DNA from: Hyparrhenia diplandra
Lineage: Eukaryota > Streptophyta > Magnoliopsida > Poales > Poaceae
Assembly: GCA_015847255.1 (NCBI GenBank)
Contig: JADLZK010011558.1
Coordinates: 62,001-126,000 of the forward strand
Reading direction: 5' to 3'
DNA length: 64,000 nt
Part shown: positions 24,746 to 38,159 of the stretch, piece by piece
Layout of the letters: every line of letters begins with the position of its first letter
Position numbering within the stretch: position 1 is the first letter of the stretch
Made by a program: the position numbers and the translations under genes
Notes under the pieces: generated by a model
What the model was told of the DNA's origin: nothing
The model's input: the letters and a program-made list of their open reading frames with translations, nothing else
Databases searched by the model: none

Positions 24746-26417
24746 CCCATTTCTCGCATATCAGTATGTTGAGCCATTCTCAACAATCTTCCATTCATTC
24801 ACTAAACATACCTGAAAAAAAAGTGATAATAAGATTGCTTTTTTACACAGATCGAAAATAACTAGACATTAAATGACGCTTAATAAAAATTCAAGCTAAA
24901 AGCTTACAGTTAAACATAGCGAAGTATTTACACAGTACTATCAATACAATCCTTGGTTATTTTTAAACGTTTAAAAGTTGTGGTTTCATTTTACACAGTA
25001 GTATCAATGTAAAAGAACGCTAGAGTCAAAAGGGAAATTCACTCATGGTTGTAGATTTCCCTTTGTAGTAGTAAATTATAATTTACTAGGATGGTCCGCC
25101 AAAGAGTGTATAATCTGTGATGCCTCGTAGGCAGACTCTAGTAAATGTGGTTGTAAATTATAATTTATAATAAAGACGATGAAGGAAGCAGCAAACAGTC
25201 AAGGTTGTAAATTTGCGAGGAAACAGTCTGTATAATTTACTGGGATGGTCCACCAAACCGCGACTCTAATACATGGTTTGTAAATTTGCTATCTGTAAAT
25301 TTACAATAAATTTAATCTGAACTACTTGCAAAGTCAATAATTTAGAACGAGAGGAAACGGGAGAAAGTGAGAGAGATAGAGTGCAGATTGCACAGGGCAT
25401 ATGAAAAATACATACAAGAAGAAGAATTGTATGGAGACAAAACAGTTGTCGGAGACTGCGGCGGTTGATCTGTTCAGACACAAAGACAGAGTGAGACAAC
25501 GAGCATTGGATCATGTAGAGGAGATTATGGAAGAATAAAACACCGTGAAAAGATGTGTGGGGATGTGCTTCACAGTCGACGGCGGACTGAGGTGGCGGAA
25601 AGTGCGGCAGCGTCGTCGGATCTGTGCACAACAAAAACGGATTTAGAAAAAACCATCAGAGAGGCTCAAATTCAGAGTAGTGGGTATGCTAAAACGGTGA
25701 AGCACCTGGAACAGAAACAATGGTGGGGTCTTCAGAGTCGACGGCGAGCGCGAGGAATGGGGCGGCGGCGGCGGATCTGTGAAGATTTTTATAGTTAAAT
25801 GAAGTCAGAGAGAGATGGCGAGGCAAGTGCAAGAGCTAGAGAAGCGCAGCTAGAGAGAGAAGAAAAGCACTGGGCAGTTAGTCGACTGAATGATTTTGAG
25901 AGGCTACGGCGGCTATGGCGTCGGCGGCGGCGGCGTCGCTGCAGACGGAGAAACGTCAGTCGTTTCAAAAAGGTCGAAGAGAGAGACCGGTTAGGTCTCG
26001 GATTCAACATACTCTGGAATGGGGAGAGGAAAAGATTGAATCGGAGAGAGCTACGGGAAAGGAGAGAGCGGAGGAAGAAAGATTAGAGAGAGAGAGGGAG
26101 CTACGGGAGAGAGAGAGAGGAGAGATTAGAGGAAGGAGAAAGAGGAAAGGAGAGAGAGAGAGGGCTACGTGAGAGATCAGAGGAAGGAGAAAGAGGAAGG
26201 GAGAGCAGATGAAAAAATGGTAGAGAGAGAAGGTACGAGATGGAACATGGAACTTCTCGTGAGATGAAGCGCGAGATAAAAGATATTTGATCAGGACAGG
26301 TGGAGGGTTGTGAGAATATGTGCGGCAGCACATACGGAGTAGTTGGGGGAAATAGCACTTGTGCTAGCAAGTTATCATGCTACTGTTTCTAGAGATGCTA
26401 CCTGTGGTGCTAGCAAC

Positions 26418-27391
26418 TATGGATAAACATCTATCTCCCTATATTTTCCAGTAAGTGAAGTAATTTGTGCAACGATAATGCTTAGTGTGTGGGGAATGGA
26501 ACAACTCCTATAATTGACAATTGAAGGTATTTGGAAAAAGTTAAGGAACGTAGTTGGAATGGAACAACTCAAGTGTTGAAGGTTAGTACCTGTACATCAT
26601 TGGTTAAGCACTACGAGTACAACAGTAAGAATATAATAGTTGGACTATGGTATAATGGTTAGACTAAAGGCATGCTTACTATGGCATTTGTGGATGCAGA
26701 TCAAGGGGGCAGGTTGACATGAAAACTGTGGTGGTCATCGCCAATGTAGTGTACTCCACTGGCCAATGAGTTTTCTGTTTGTGGAAAGAACTGCTACCTG
26801 TTGGGTGAAGGCATTCAGAAATCGCTTATGGATTAGGGAGATAGTATCACCGCGGTTCGCCTTTGGCTGCTCTCTGGCTGCCATATTGGACCATGGATGT
26901 TACATTTTTTTTTTGCAAGGAGCCCGAATTAAGTTCAATTATTTTTGACATCTCAGTATCTTAGTAGTGGGGAAATGTGCCTGAACTATGTTCAATTCTG
27001 TAGGACATTTTTGTATATTAGTAGTGGAGACAATGTTCCTTTGTCTAACTGAACATCACTGTTGCACATTATGCTCAATTTTTTTTAGGACATTTCTGTA
27101 TCCTAGTAGTTGTCACAGTTTTCCTTTGCCCTTGGCTGGAACATTAGTTTATTCCAACTTCTTCAGGGGTTTTCCTTGGCTGGAACATTAGTTTATTCCA
27201 ACTTCTTCAGGGTCTTCCTGACAAACCGAACATCATAGTCTATTCGTGTGAATAATGCATGAGAATTGAATATCAGAGTACTGAAAATTGTTAGCATTTT
27301 GAAGAATACACGTGTTGAAGGCACTTTAGTTACTATCGAAGCCAGTCTAATCGTTCGAATAGTTCTCATCGAGTTCACATACAGAAATATA
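26418..27391. other. Intergenic, short tandem duplication near 27120-27215
   Basis: CTTGGCTGGAACATTAGTTT with the following ATTCCAACTTCTTCAGGG is repeated in tandem (unit about 51 bp). The rest is unique AT-rich sequence without a recognised gene. Confidence 0.5.
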
Positions 27392-27633
27392 CTCCCTCCG
27401 TCCCAATCGAGTTTGTCACCCCGGATTCGTGCCATCTTATTCGATGCTTCGTCTTATTCAAATTTTTTTGCACAAATATAATTTATTTTTTGTTACGACT
27501 TATTTTTTATCAATGAAGATACTTGAATATTGATTAATTTATTTTATGATTTGCATAAATATTTTGAATAAGACGGATGGTCAAACATGAAGTTCAAAAG
27601 TCAAAAACGTCAAACTCCATGGGACAGAGGGAG
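27392..27633. mobile_element. Stowaway-type MITE
   Basis: A 242-bp element with termini CTCCCTCCGTCCCA / TGGGACAGAGGGAG and a TA duplication on both sides (27390-27391 and 27634-27635), as expected for the Tc1/mariner-derived Stowaway class. Confidence 0.9.
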
Positions 27634-28048
27634 TATAAACATAGATAGATCCTCTTGCCTACAAGTGCATTACTCTGCCAAAATACAAGTGGAATACTAT
27701 ATTAAATATTTATCAGGAAAGAGATTCTGTATAATATATGAAGGATTAGATAATTGGAATAAACATCAAGCAAGAGATTCAGTGTAGATGCAAAAGCAAC
27801 CTTGTCATGTTCACGACTCACAAGTTGACTTTTCCATTAAAAGTTCTGGCTTCTACCCTTTGTTGTAAGGGCAAGTCACAGAGTGATACAGGAGTTACTT
27901 GTCCAATGTTTGAGTTCTTGTTCTCCCTGAAACTCGCGTGGCAAAGGACAGTAGTTGGTGGAAGCAACAGTGCCGAGAGGTACAGCTACTATCAGCAATC
28001 ACACATTTTGAGAATAACACTGACAACATTTCGGCTTTTTACAATATA

Positions 28049-28192
28049 CTCCCTCCGTTCCAAATTGTAGTTCACTTTGGCAACTAGATACATTGATTTT
28101 GTTATACACCTAGTTATACACTATGCCTGGGGACACGTACAGAAATCAAATGGGCAGAAAAGCCAAAGTGAACTACATTAAACTTGGAGTAG
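28049..28192. mobile_element. Stowaway-like MITE, right end eroded
   Basis: It begins CTCCCTCCGTTCCAAATTG after TA. A second inverted motif, GTTCACTTTGGC near 28069 versus GCCAAAGTGAAC near 28162, gives a clear hairpin. The right terminus (AACTTGGAGTAG) has decayed. Confidence 0.7.
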
Positions 28193-30180
28193 TAGTTTCC
28201 TATTGGGCCAACACTGCAAACTCTTGGATACATGAACACACATTTCAGAGAAACAGTGACACTAGAATGACATTCACCCTTTACATAGAAAGTATAATTC
28301 TTCTGGCATGTCACGGCCAAATACATACTATAGTATTGGACAATCTGATCATTGGAGATGTTCTAGGACTAGAAGATGAGCTCGAGCCTCGAGTCTCCAT
28401 CAGTAACGAAACCAGGTTACTGGTTCCTGCTACTTCTGACGCCTGGAAGAGTAAAGCAAGTGAATCAGCAGTGCCTTCCCCCTCTTCTTGAGCAGTTTGC
28501 TGGAAGAGTAAAGCAGAGCAAAATCATTTCAAAGAACTGCAACAATATAAAAATATGTACTTTACAACACATAAAGGATCTTACCATCACCATACTTTGA
28601 GTGACAGTAACAAAAACACAAAAAACCGCATGCATGTGCTGCATCAGGCTCCACTTGACCCTCTCCCATGGCAACATCAGGAGACATTTTCGATCTTCAA
28701 ATATGTTCTTGCCCGGCCCAATATTTAAAAACAAATAAAGGGCTTTATCAGTGAGGCAACATTCAAATATGTTCTCTAAGGTCGATGACAAGAGAGTAAA
28801 AATTGAGAAGCAAATGAACAGAGGATATAGCCGTTGTACTTGAGAAGCTTTCATTACACTTCAATTTTTTACTTCAACAGTATTCAACCACTCAAAGATC
28901 CCATCAGCTATGCAGATGTACTTCAAGTGCAAGTGGACAGTAGTTAGGTGACAACCTGAAAATAATGGAAAAACTTGTCAAGGATGACAAACTATACCAG
29001 TGGTGAATCTCAGTAGGGAGTGAGATTACACAAGAGCTTACATGAATTAATAAGCAAAAAATCACTCTAATGTAACTATTTAATTAAGCTAGCACATGAA
29101 ACACGAGCTTTTGATATGAAGCAGTAAACAGTTGACAATGCCATCTGTAGCACTACCTTCAGTGTGCAGAAGAATCTGTCAAGCTCTTGTGTAAGCTCTT
29201 AACAGGTACATTAGAGTGATCCAAGCAAGATGTCTCTACCCCTGACAAGAGCTAACTATATAGATCCAAGCAAGATGTCTCTGCCAGACTCGAATAAATG
29301 TGAAACATAAAAACTATACATTATGCCCATCTAGAGATAACAAGATTAACAGGTGCACTAAACACAAATATAGTTCCTAGCTCCTAGAGAGAAAATCTAC
29401 AAGAAGTAGACAGAATACATTCTTTAGCTGCATGAACTCCCTAACAAGATTAAAAATACATTTCCAGGTAAACATACTTATATGCAAGCAGACCAAACAA
29501 ATTGAAACAAACAAATGGGTACATATGTACTACACAGAGGCAGTCATATGTACACAAATTTTTTTGGTTAATACTTCAAAATTTGTAAACCAGTACATAC
29601 AAACAATGAACAGTACGTCAACGATATTATCTTGAAAACATTAACAAGAGTACCGACACCAACAACAGAGAACAATTACCTTTAAGGTCGGGTACATTGT
29701 AGATCTAACCGAGATGTAAATGCATGCTACATTAGATACTAGCAAATTAGAAAAATGAACGGTACAACATCTAAAGAAGACGAAATCTGCTGGTAAATCC
29801 CTTGCATCTACAACTCTCATCCGAGCTAAGAAAATACTCTCAAGATTAACATACACGTCGCCTCATTTTATCAGGTGCACTACGCTAACCTCTACTGCTC
29901 AACAAATCGCCGCCGGCGTAGGGCAACGCGTTGGGGAAAGTTCTGGGCCTGAGAAACTCTTGCAGTAGCAGCGAGGAGGGGAAAGTGCTGGGAGGCGACG
30001 AGGGAACAGTGCTGAGGAAGGACCTTGTTGCTTTGCAGAGGAGAGGAGGGGAAAGTGTTCGGCTCATTTGCTCATGCCCAGCCGGCCGAATATTTTTCAC
30101 ATGCCAACATTGCCCCGGCACCTCATCCAACACTCCAACAGCACCGTCCTCACCTGTACAGCGCGAATCTTAGAACAATA
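28193..30180. other. Intergenic, no gene recognised
   Basis: Only short frames without recognised domains. A phrase ATCCAAGCAAGATGTCTCT occurs twice near 29219 and 29265 as part of a small local duplication. A GC-rich stretch starts near 29900 and belongs to the GGCGCC repeat region that follows. Confidence 0.4.
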
Positions 30181-30189
30181 CCAGGACCG

Positions 30190-31790
30190 ACGGCTGGGAT
30201 AAGGCTGCCGCACGCATACACCTGCGAGAAGACATTTCCCGCCTCAGCGCCCCCTTGTGGCGCCTTTGGCAATGGCGCCACAAGGCTGAATACACGGATG
30301 GGAATTTGTAAAGCATGTGTCATACGTACTAGTTCCATCATCAATCATCGTCTAGTTAGTAGCTAGCTCCATCATGTATCCTCCCCCCAGACAGACACAC
30401 AACTTTGCATGCATCACAGAGAGATGCATGTGCTTTTCCATGCACGCTATAGCTACTAGGTGTTTTCGTTCTAGCTCATCAATCCAATGCAAAGGCCGGC
30501 ATCGAGTTTAGTTTTGGCGCCAGCGCCATGCATATATCAAGACCTCGAAAGCCTTGCAAGTGCCAATTAGGAATCATATCTGATCTTCTTCTCAAGAGGT
30601 TCGCTCTTTAATTCTTGTTTCGTTTCAACAAGTCAACCGATGCAATGCCTCAAATAAAGGACACGCCATCACATTCCATATGTATGTAGGCACCCAAAGT
30701 ATCCATATAGCTAGTACATATATGCATATTATATATATATACAAAGAAGTAACACCCAAAATCACACAGTGTACGTGAGTTCACATTGATGCATATTAAT
30801 TTGTGGATTGTGATTGCTGAAGCCACATGCATGAGTACTGAAAATAGTTACACAGTTATAAGATACTTATAAAAAACTACAGTACTACATACATAGCTTT
30901 TGAACAAATCACAGCCATTACAGTTACACAGACCGATAGAGTTGAATATGATCATCTCGAAGTCGTCGATCCTCTGATGATCATTAGGCCCTAGCTAGCG
31001 ATCGAAGAACTATAATATATATTAGGGTAGTACTTAGTACTACTAGCAGCAGCTAAGTTTAACTAGGGAGTAAACAAAGCCATATGCACGCATGAGAGTT
31101 CACACTCACGCACAACTAACACACGATTGACTAGCTAGATAGGAACAAGAACACTGGGCAGGCGCCAGGCGGCAGGCGCAGCCGAGCTCACGCATGCAGC
31201 TGATGCCGCCGGCCGGCCGGTCTCAGCACGCAGACGCAGGCGCAGGAGCTGGCCCCCATGGCCCTGGCTGCTCGATCATCATGCCAGGGCCCGGACGCAC
31301 ACACAGCAGGCCCGGACGCACACACAGGATGCCGTGTCGTGCGCGCGTGCATTCGGCGCGGCGGCCTTCATCAGATCCGTCCCTCCGCTATACTGTGTCA
31401 TGTACCTGCATGCGCGAGGAGAGTACCTGCTCTCCTTCGTCATATGACACTTCTTCTTCTCCTTGGCGCGCGGCTGCTATTCAGCCTTGTGGCGCCATTG
31501 CCAAAGGCGCCACAAGGGGCGCTGAGGGCGCCATTGCATGCGGCGCCTCGGGCTGCCGCAAAAAATCAACCCATGGCGGCTATAATTAGTTTAAAAACTG
31601 CCGTGGCGGCCAATGATTTCCCATGGCGCCTTGAGGTGGCGCGCCACGGTGGAATGGTGGCGCCTTTGGCAAAGCGCGCCACCAAATAATCTTCTTGGAT
31701 TTGCGAAAAAAAAAATCAACCCATATTAAACCTATAATTAGTTTAAAAAAACTGTCAAATTAGCAAAAAGATTCGCCAATGATTTCCCAT
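30190..31790. repeat. GGCGCC-rich inverted repeat region
   Basis: A block at about 30238-30290 (CAGCGCCCCCTTGTGGCGCC...) is the reverse complement of one at 31476-31530 (...GGCGCCACAAGGGGCGCTG). Each arm has an internal palindrome around GGCGCC. The outer ends match the short repeat at 12500-12790. The 1.2 kb between the arms has no recognised gene. It looks like a fold-back type non-autonomous element or two opposed copies. Confidence 0.55.
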
Positions 31791-31828
31791 GCATGCAACG
31801 GCTAAAACAAAGCTCCTCTCAACACCCA

Positions 31829-31900
31829 TGTCACTCTCTCTCTCTCTCCCTCTCCCTCTCCTCTCTCTCTCTCTCTCCCCCTCTCTCTCTCTCTCTCTCA
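31829..31900. repeat. CT-rich microsatellite
   Basis: Imperfect (CT)n interrupted by CCC, just beyond the GGCGCC repeat region. Confidence 0.9.
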
Positions 31901-32359
31901 CTAAATGGGTTAAAAATTTGGAGACCAAAGACTAAATGAATTTATTAATCTTCTTGTTTGGTAATTTAGGAGCTAAATGAAAATAAAATTTAGTTAGTCC
32001 CGAAGAACCAAACAGGCTCGTCTTGGCTGCCCAAGTTGCATCCGTTCAGATATTCTTATTTCTCCTCTTTCTTCATCCCAGCCAGCCACGAACTCGCGTG
32101 TGTCTCAATTCTGGAGACACAGTGCAAAATACTAGCAGGACTGCAGTAGTGAATAGTGATACCATGTCAATTCGTCTCAATGAAGCAATGGCTACAGTGA
32201 CTTAATGCGTGTGTTGTCTGAGATACAGCAGTTCGGTGTTCATCGAGAATGCAGGCGACTTATTTCTTCCATGTTTACAGGGCCACATCTGGGATGTGGT
32301 ACTGTCTACGAATTTACAGCGGGCTCGTCAAAGAATGGCACTGGCCTCTGCTTGACTGC

Positions 32360-35300
32360 CTACAACGTCAGTATGGCCGCGCCGCTCGACGGCTTCGATG
32401 CGAACACGTACAGGCCCAGATCGCCCTGCTGGATTACTCCCCTCTCGACCCTTGATTTGTAGTACATTTCCTGCGTAAATCAGAAATCAGTGCTAGCTGA
32501 CAGACTTCGGAGGCAAAGCCAAGCCAGGGAAGAAAACAGAGGTTGCAATGCATAGCACTGTCAGTTATAAACAGGATAGTCATAGCCACCCTAAGCAAGC
32601 TCAGATGCATCAAGCCATGCGATTCTTGCGGCGGTTTTTAGGCAGGGACTATGCATACAACACAGACTATGGATAATTACGCATACAGGTCAGGATACAA
32701 CACAGACTATGGACAATGTATGTCATGCGCTTGCTTACTGCCAATAATTTTGGATGCAGCAGTCAAGAGTATGAGAGATGAGACATTGAGCTTGCCTTTA
32801 GATTCAGAATGAACTGAGGGACGATGGACTCCTTGACCAGAGCAACCGCGCAGCCACCCCAACCAGCTCCTGTGAGACGTGCTCCTAGTGCTCCGTTATC
32901 TCTACAGACTTTCACAAGCTCCTCCAGCTCAGGGCAACTGGTACATCAGTATGTCAGTATGTTCATAGGTAATAAACAGCCTGGCAGAAAAATCACCACA
33001 ACGAATTTGAACTGTTACCATCAGTATACTGCAAATATACCTGCATTCATATAGCACACTGCAGCTGTAATGGCTTTCGTTCATAAGATCACCAAGTTTC
33101 TTAAGCTTATCTTCCTCACTGCACGGAGACAACAGTATGTGTGAGCAGAAGAATGACTGTATCATATGACAAAACACATTTTTTTAGGATCAATTTCCAA
33201 AATACTGTGAGGATACACATAACCTAGGAAAGAAGCAGATTACGAATATTGAACCCACCTGAGTTTTGAAGAGACAGTATCCCTGAAAGCATAAAACCCT
33301 CCTTGCTTCAGAGTAGACATGAGTCGCACGCTGAAATTGATAATAACATCACCACACAGTTCAAGTAGCATCTAAAGAAACTAGCAAGCTTCTACTCAAA
33401 GTGTTCTAAACTTGCAAACAGGTACTCTGACCCTATGCAGTTGTTTTCGTGAAATAAGCGCATGAGATCCACCTGAAATAGCTTGTAGTGCTTTGCAGCT
33501 TTTATAACATCCAAGGAAGTTTGAGAGCTCTGGAAGATAGATGCCAGGCTTTCACCTGTAATTTTCTCTATTTCTTCAGCTGTATATGGATCCTCATGCA
33601 AAAGTTTCTGCAATATTGCACGTCAATATGAGGACAATTGTATGGCTTTAAAAAATATCCTTGCTACTCCATCTTGCACAGCACTGATCTTTTTCAGACA
33701 TCAAAAATAAAATTATCCTTTCCCAACATAAAAAAGATAAACAACCATCCTACTGAGTAACATCACACAATATCAAAAGTTCAAAACTGTAAAAAGGAAA
33801 ATCTATTAAAGAGACTGTTAAAAAAATGAAAATGGTGCGGGTAAGACTGTTAAAAATGCTCACTCAAACTGAAATTAATCTGCATACTCAGGGAAGAATA
33901 AGAAGAAGCAGAAAAGGGAACTAAAAGGTTCCAAATTGGCAGACCACCTAGTGGCTCATCAAGGCAAGGGCTTAGTATTGGTCTTTTGGCCTTTGTGATT
34001 TGGGTACAGTGTCATATTTTATTTCTTTCTTAATGTGATTATGCAAAGTCCATGTATGTGTTCTCAAGAAATAAATTGCATGAAATGGTAGAACCAGGTG
34101 CTAAGATAAAATTGTAAAAACACAACAACCTAGCACTGTGAATCTCTCTTCAAGAACAAAAATTAAAGATGGGGCAGGCAATTCTTCAGTCATAAGCATA
34201 TTTCTCTTGCCAATAGTCTAAAGTCATGTTAAAAGTCGTGCACCTTCACAGCTATTGCAGGATCAGATGAACCTTCTTTCCCAGCAAAAGAAACGCATAG
34301 ACCCTCAACATCGGAGAGGGTTGTAACAGAGGAGAGAGCTTTTTTCGTATCCATCCCTAGTTTGATGGCAAGAACAATCTGAAAAGTGCAAGCGAAAGGT
34401 ATTAGCTCAATAAACAGAAATGACAAGGAAAGCTTCTGTCTGCTCTAGCCCAGATACAATAGAAAACAGTGATATTTCCTTAAAACCTGAATTATGTAAG
34501 CTACAATGTTACTTGTTTCGCTTTATTTTATTATAAAAATTGATAGTACTTGAGTATTACTAAGATATTGGTCATTTGTTTTGATGCCATATGTATACTG
34601 TCACAATACATTAGGGAAAAAAAGGAGTATGAGATTAAAAATACTTTAGAAGCAAGCCCATAATAAAACTAATTAGTCATTTACGCTGCTAAGTTTACTA
34701 CTCCACAACACGGTTATTATAATTTGTTGCAGCTGTCTCTGCTTTCTTAGACTCTGCCAAACAATGGGCGATCACAAATGTACCACCGGCAGGTAGTTGA
34801 ACATCAGTCCACACCATCGTCGCCCCTTGAATTGGATTAAAATCTATCAACTCAGCGAACCCAGGTTTGGCCATGATAGATATAGCCTGCAAAAATACAA
34901 TGAAATATTAAATAGGAACAAGATCAATTGAGTTAAGAAAAAATATTTAATTTATTTTAGTAACTAGCATTACTTACCAAAAAAACAAATAAACCCCTAC
35001 AAATCTCAATAATAAATTACCGGATTGTATTACCTGATCCATGCCTCCAGACTGTGTTCCAATGTGACGCTCAGACAGACAAGTGAATTGAGCAACTTCT
35101 TTCTGCATGGGAATATAATATAATAAGTAATAGAAATAGAAATTGGCCACTGGAAGTTTACTGTACTAGAAAGAATATAGGTTAAATTCATTTGATAGTC
35201 AATCTAGTCAATGTCAAAAACAATGCATCAGCATAAGCAACATCAACCATCAATTTTGGCTATCAATTTGTATGTCATTGTAGATAAGCAGGGTGTTTGC

Positions 35301-37057
35301 TTCTGCTGCATCTCCATGGTTTTATATCTCTAATAAACATAAAGGTAAAAGGAACTTGCTTCTTGCTAATTGTGCAGCATATTAGTGCTTAGAAAATTAA
35401 TTGCTTGCATTAAGTAATACCTTTGGAAATTTTTTCTCAAGAATGCCCATGATAGCAATTGTTGCTGAACAAACAAAGGCTGCTGAGCTTGATAATCCAG
35501 AGCCTAATAAGAGAAACAACATCAGCAAACCTTTATAAACATGTCATTTAAATAAAAGGGAAGATTTGTGTACAAGTAAACACTGAATCAAACCTTGAGG
35601 AACGGTGCCATCAACAACAACGTCAAGTGCAATAGGTTTGCCCAGATCTATCCCTTTCGATCTACAGTATTCATAAACTCCCTTGTATCTGCAAAATGCA
35701 AATCAAGTTGATACGAACAGATCATCTACTGACATATTCATTTTCTACAATTAAAATAATTGGGAACAAAATACTTCAATATCTAGGCATTTGCAGCAGG
35801 AATTCAAAATTGTAACTTACCCACACATGAAATAGTGCCCCCATTTGTGATTTTTTATGTCAATTTCCTACACCAGAAACAAAAAACTTAATGTTGATAC
35901 GGTCAGAGCCAACATACTAACAATATTACAGAAACTAGACACCAAAAGAATGTCATATTTTAGTGACAAAAAGCAGAGTTGATGCTACCCCTATGATTCT
36001 AATCAGCAGACATGTGCAGTTTGCTATTAAAAAAAACACCTCGCCACAGAGTAATTGGAAATCTACACCTAACACAAGAATTTCTTTGGGAATGCCCAAG
36101 GTATACATTGGCTGCACCACGGCCAAAAAACTACTACCAACTACTATCATGTTCCCTGTTAGTACCATCAAGTAGCTGAAACTGTCATTCTGGGTTGAAG
36201 TAGCAGGGAAGGGTCAAAATTCCGTGACCCACCTGAGGTCCACAGGCTTATCGAGTTCACGGGTAAGGTAAGGGAACTGCCCAGGTCCCACGTCACGGGC
36301 ATTTTGTTGCGATGCTAACTAATCGGAAGCAATGCAACCGCCGCCGCGCTCCAATGGTAGGAACGAGATCCTCGTGCCGGACCTCCCCCTCCACGAGTAA
36401 ATTAAATTAAACGCAGATCAGTTGGAGCACGGCCGCAGAATCTCACCTAAGAATCCCCATGACAGCAACCTGTTTTCCCCCAAATCACCGCCGAAATGAA
36501 GCCCCGATCGGATCAACACCGCCCAAAAACTGTATTTCCAATCTATCTAAATGGATAGACTAAGGAGCAGAGGAGTGCATTGCTACCTTGTCTGGGTCGG
36601 CGGGGTAAACGCAGAGGGGGTACTTGTCGTCGACATTGGCGACCCGCACCTGTCCGCCGTCGGCCTTCCGGATGGCGACGATCATGTCCTGGCGGATGGC
36701 CATGGGCAGCACCGAATAGCCCTCGTAGTCGATGTGCTCCCCGATCAGATTCACCCTCCCTGCAGCAACAGCCAGACCGCGGCGGCGCGCGCGCGGCCAG
36801 TCTCAGCCTCAGCCTCAACCACACTGAAGCACACACGCGCACGCGCAGTCCAGGGATGGAAACGGACGGACCTGGGGAGCGGGCGAAGAGCGCGGGCGGG
36901 CGCCGTAGACGGCGTGGAAGCGGTCCCCGAGGCGGGCGAAGCGGAGGCGCGCCTCGTCGAGCTGCGCGCCCGCGCCGTAGACCGGTTCCAGCGAGGAGAG
37001 CGTCGGCACGAGCTCCGCCGCCTCGGTGGGGGCGCTGCTGCCGGGCAACGTGGCCAT
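32360..37057 (-). CDS. GALK: Galactokinase, 13 exons
   Basis: Exons, 5' to 3': 36872-37057, 36587-36759, 35821-35867, 35594-35688, 35421-35503, 35034-35102, 34685-34886, 34244-34378, 33473-33607, 33259-33330, 33041-33118, 32796-32937, 32360-32470. All introns are GT-AG except the last, which has a GC donor (AAG|GCAAGC). The GHMP-kinase motifs are clear: galactose-binding SPGRVNLIGEHIDY, ATP loop VPQGSGLSSSAAFV and C-terminal LTGAGWGGCAVAL. The enzyme phosphorylates galactose to galactose-1-phosphate in the cytosolic Leloir/salvage route. The repaired CDS would be 509 codons, about the length of plant galactokinases. Apparent one-base errors: a lost C near 36893-36900, two extra A with an in-frame TAG at the end of exon 7 (about 34688-34700), and an extra T at 33293-33296. 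Conserved protein resumes after each. Confidence 0.93.
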
Positions 37058-37950
37058 GTCCTTCCTTGATGGTCGCCGACTCGCCTTCACTCTCGCGGCC
37101 GACTCGCCGCTACTCTCGCGCTGCGCAACTGCCTCGCCTGCGGCGTCGTGGCTGTCTGTGTTGTATGGCGTGGTGACTCGTCGTGATTGCGATTGACTTG
37201 GAGATCCTTCTCTCTTTCTGGGCTCCGGCCCACCCCCCCCCTCCTCTTGTATGCGTCGGGAGATCCCGTGCTGAGCTGTAGTCTCTTGTCTCCTAGTCGG
37301 AATGGGCCTACCGGTCAGCACCACCGCCCGTGCGTTCTGGAACCCACGTGGAACGGTGCGGCCGTGGCACTTGGATCCGCATCGGATCGGATCGGATCGG
37401 ATGCTAGGATAAGGTCAGTCGACTAATTAACTGGTGATTATGATTTATCCTTCGGTCTTAAAATATATTGGTTAAACTATTTTGAATTTCGTGACGTATT
37501 TATATAGGTAGTATATTAATTTGATTTCATAAGCATTGGCTTATTTCTACAAATCTCAAATAATTTCACTTGGGATAACCCTACGACATGTTTGGAGGGG
37601 GATAGGATTGGGATAGAGATAACGAAATTGTATCCTATGACACGTTTGGATGGGGATAAGCCATCCGTTCTTTACTGGTAGCTGTGTTTAGATCTCATTT
37701 TAAAGTGTTGTAAAGTGTCACAAGAGGATAGTCCGACACATTTTGATCAAACGCGGACCAACTATAAAATATAAATTGTAGATTTCATCTATAAACAATG
37801 AGATAATTTTTTTAAACCTAATTAATCCATCATTATAGCATGTGTCATTGTAGTTTTAGTATCTAAGCAAGGCCTACTATATAATTAGTTTTTTTCATCC
37901 ATTTAGTTAAAAAAATTTTAGTTATGTATAATAATTTAAAACGGATAGAC
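37058..37950. other. Galactokinase upstream region with MITE debris
   Basis: The first 150 bases are GC-rich and probably 5' UTR and promoter. CATCGGATCGGATCGGATCG near 37380 is a small GGATC tandem. From 37685 a GTGTTTAGATCTC start and an AT-rich body suggest a truncated Tourist-like MITE. GATAGGATTGGGATAGAGAT precedes it. Confidence 0.45.
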
Positions 37951-37956
37951 ATAATT

Positions 37957-38046
37957 AAAGGATTGTATTCCTGATCCATGCCTTTGGACTATGTTCCAGT
38001 GCGGCGCTCAGATATCCAAGTGAATTAAGCAACCTCTTTCTACATG
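37957..38046 (-). pseudogene. Galactokinase exon 6 fragment, copy A
   Basis: CCTGATCCATGCCT..GGACTATGTTCCAGTG.GGCGCTCAGA.A matches galactokinase exon 6 with its flanking intron bases (35030-35105) but with many substitutions. It is an isolated fragment upstream of the functional gene in the same orientation. Confidence 0.8.
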
Positions 38047-38159
38047 TTTAGAAGATTCATTTAAAGTGATTTATAAGATAAATTGTGTAATTTTTTTTTT
38101 TTGTTCATCCATTTTAGTTAAAAAAAGTCAAAGCGGATTAAAAATAAAATAAATGGAAA

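Larger units (their letters stand above)
19838..26417. repeat. 6.5-kb segment bounded by a 21-bp perfect direct repeat
   Basis: The same 21 bases (GCTACCTGTGGTGCTAGCAA plus C) occur at 19838-19858 and 26397-26417 in direct orientation. Near each copy, on the inner side, is a TATGTGCGGCA phrase. Between them the left end is CT-rich (19980-20110) and the right end GA-rich (25800-26260). No transposase domain is recognised inside. It may be a large insertion with a long target duplication, or a recombination product. Confidence 0.45.
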
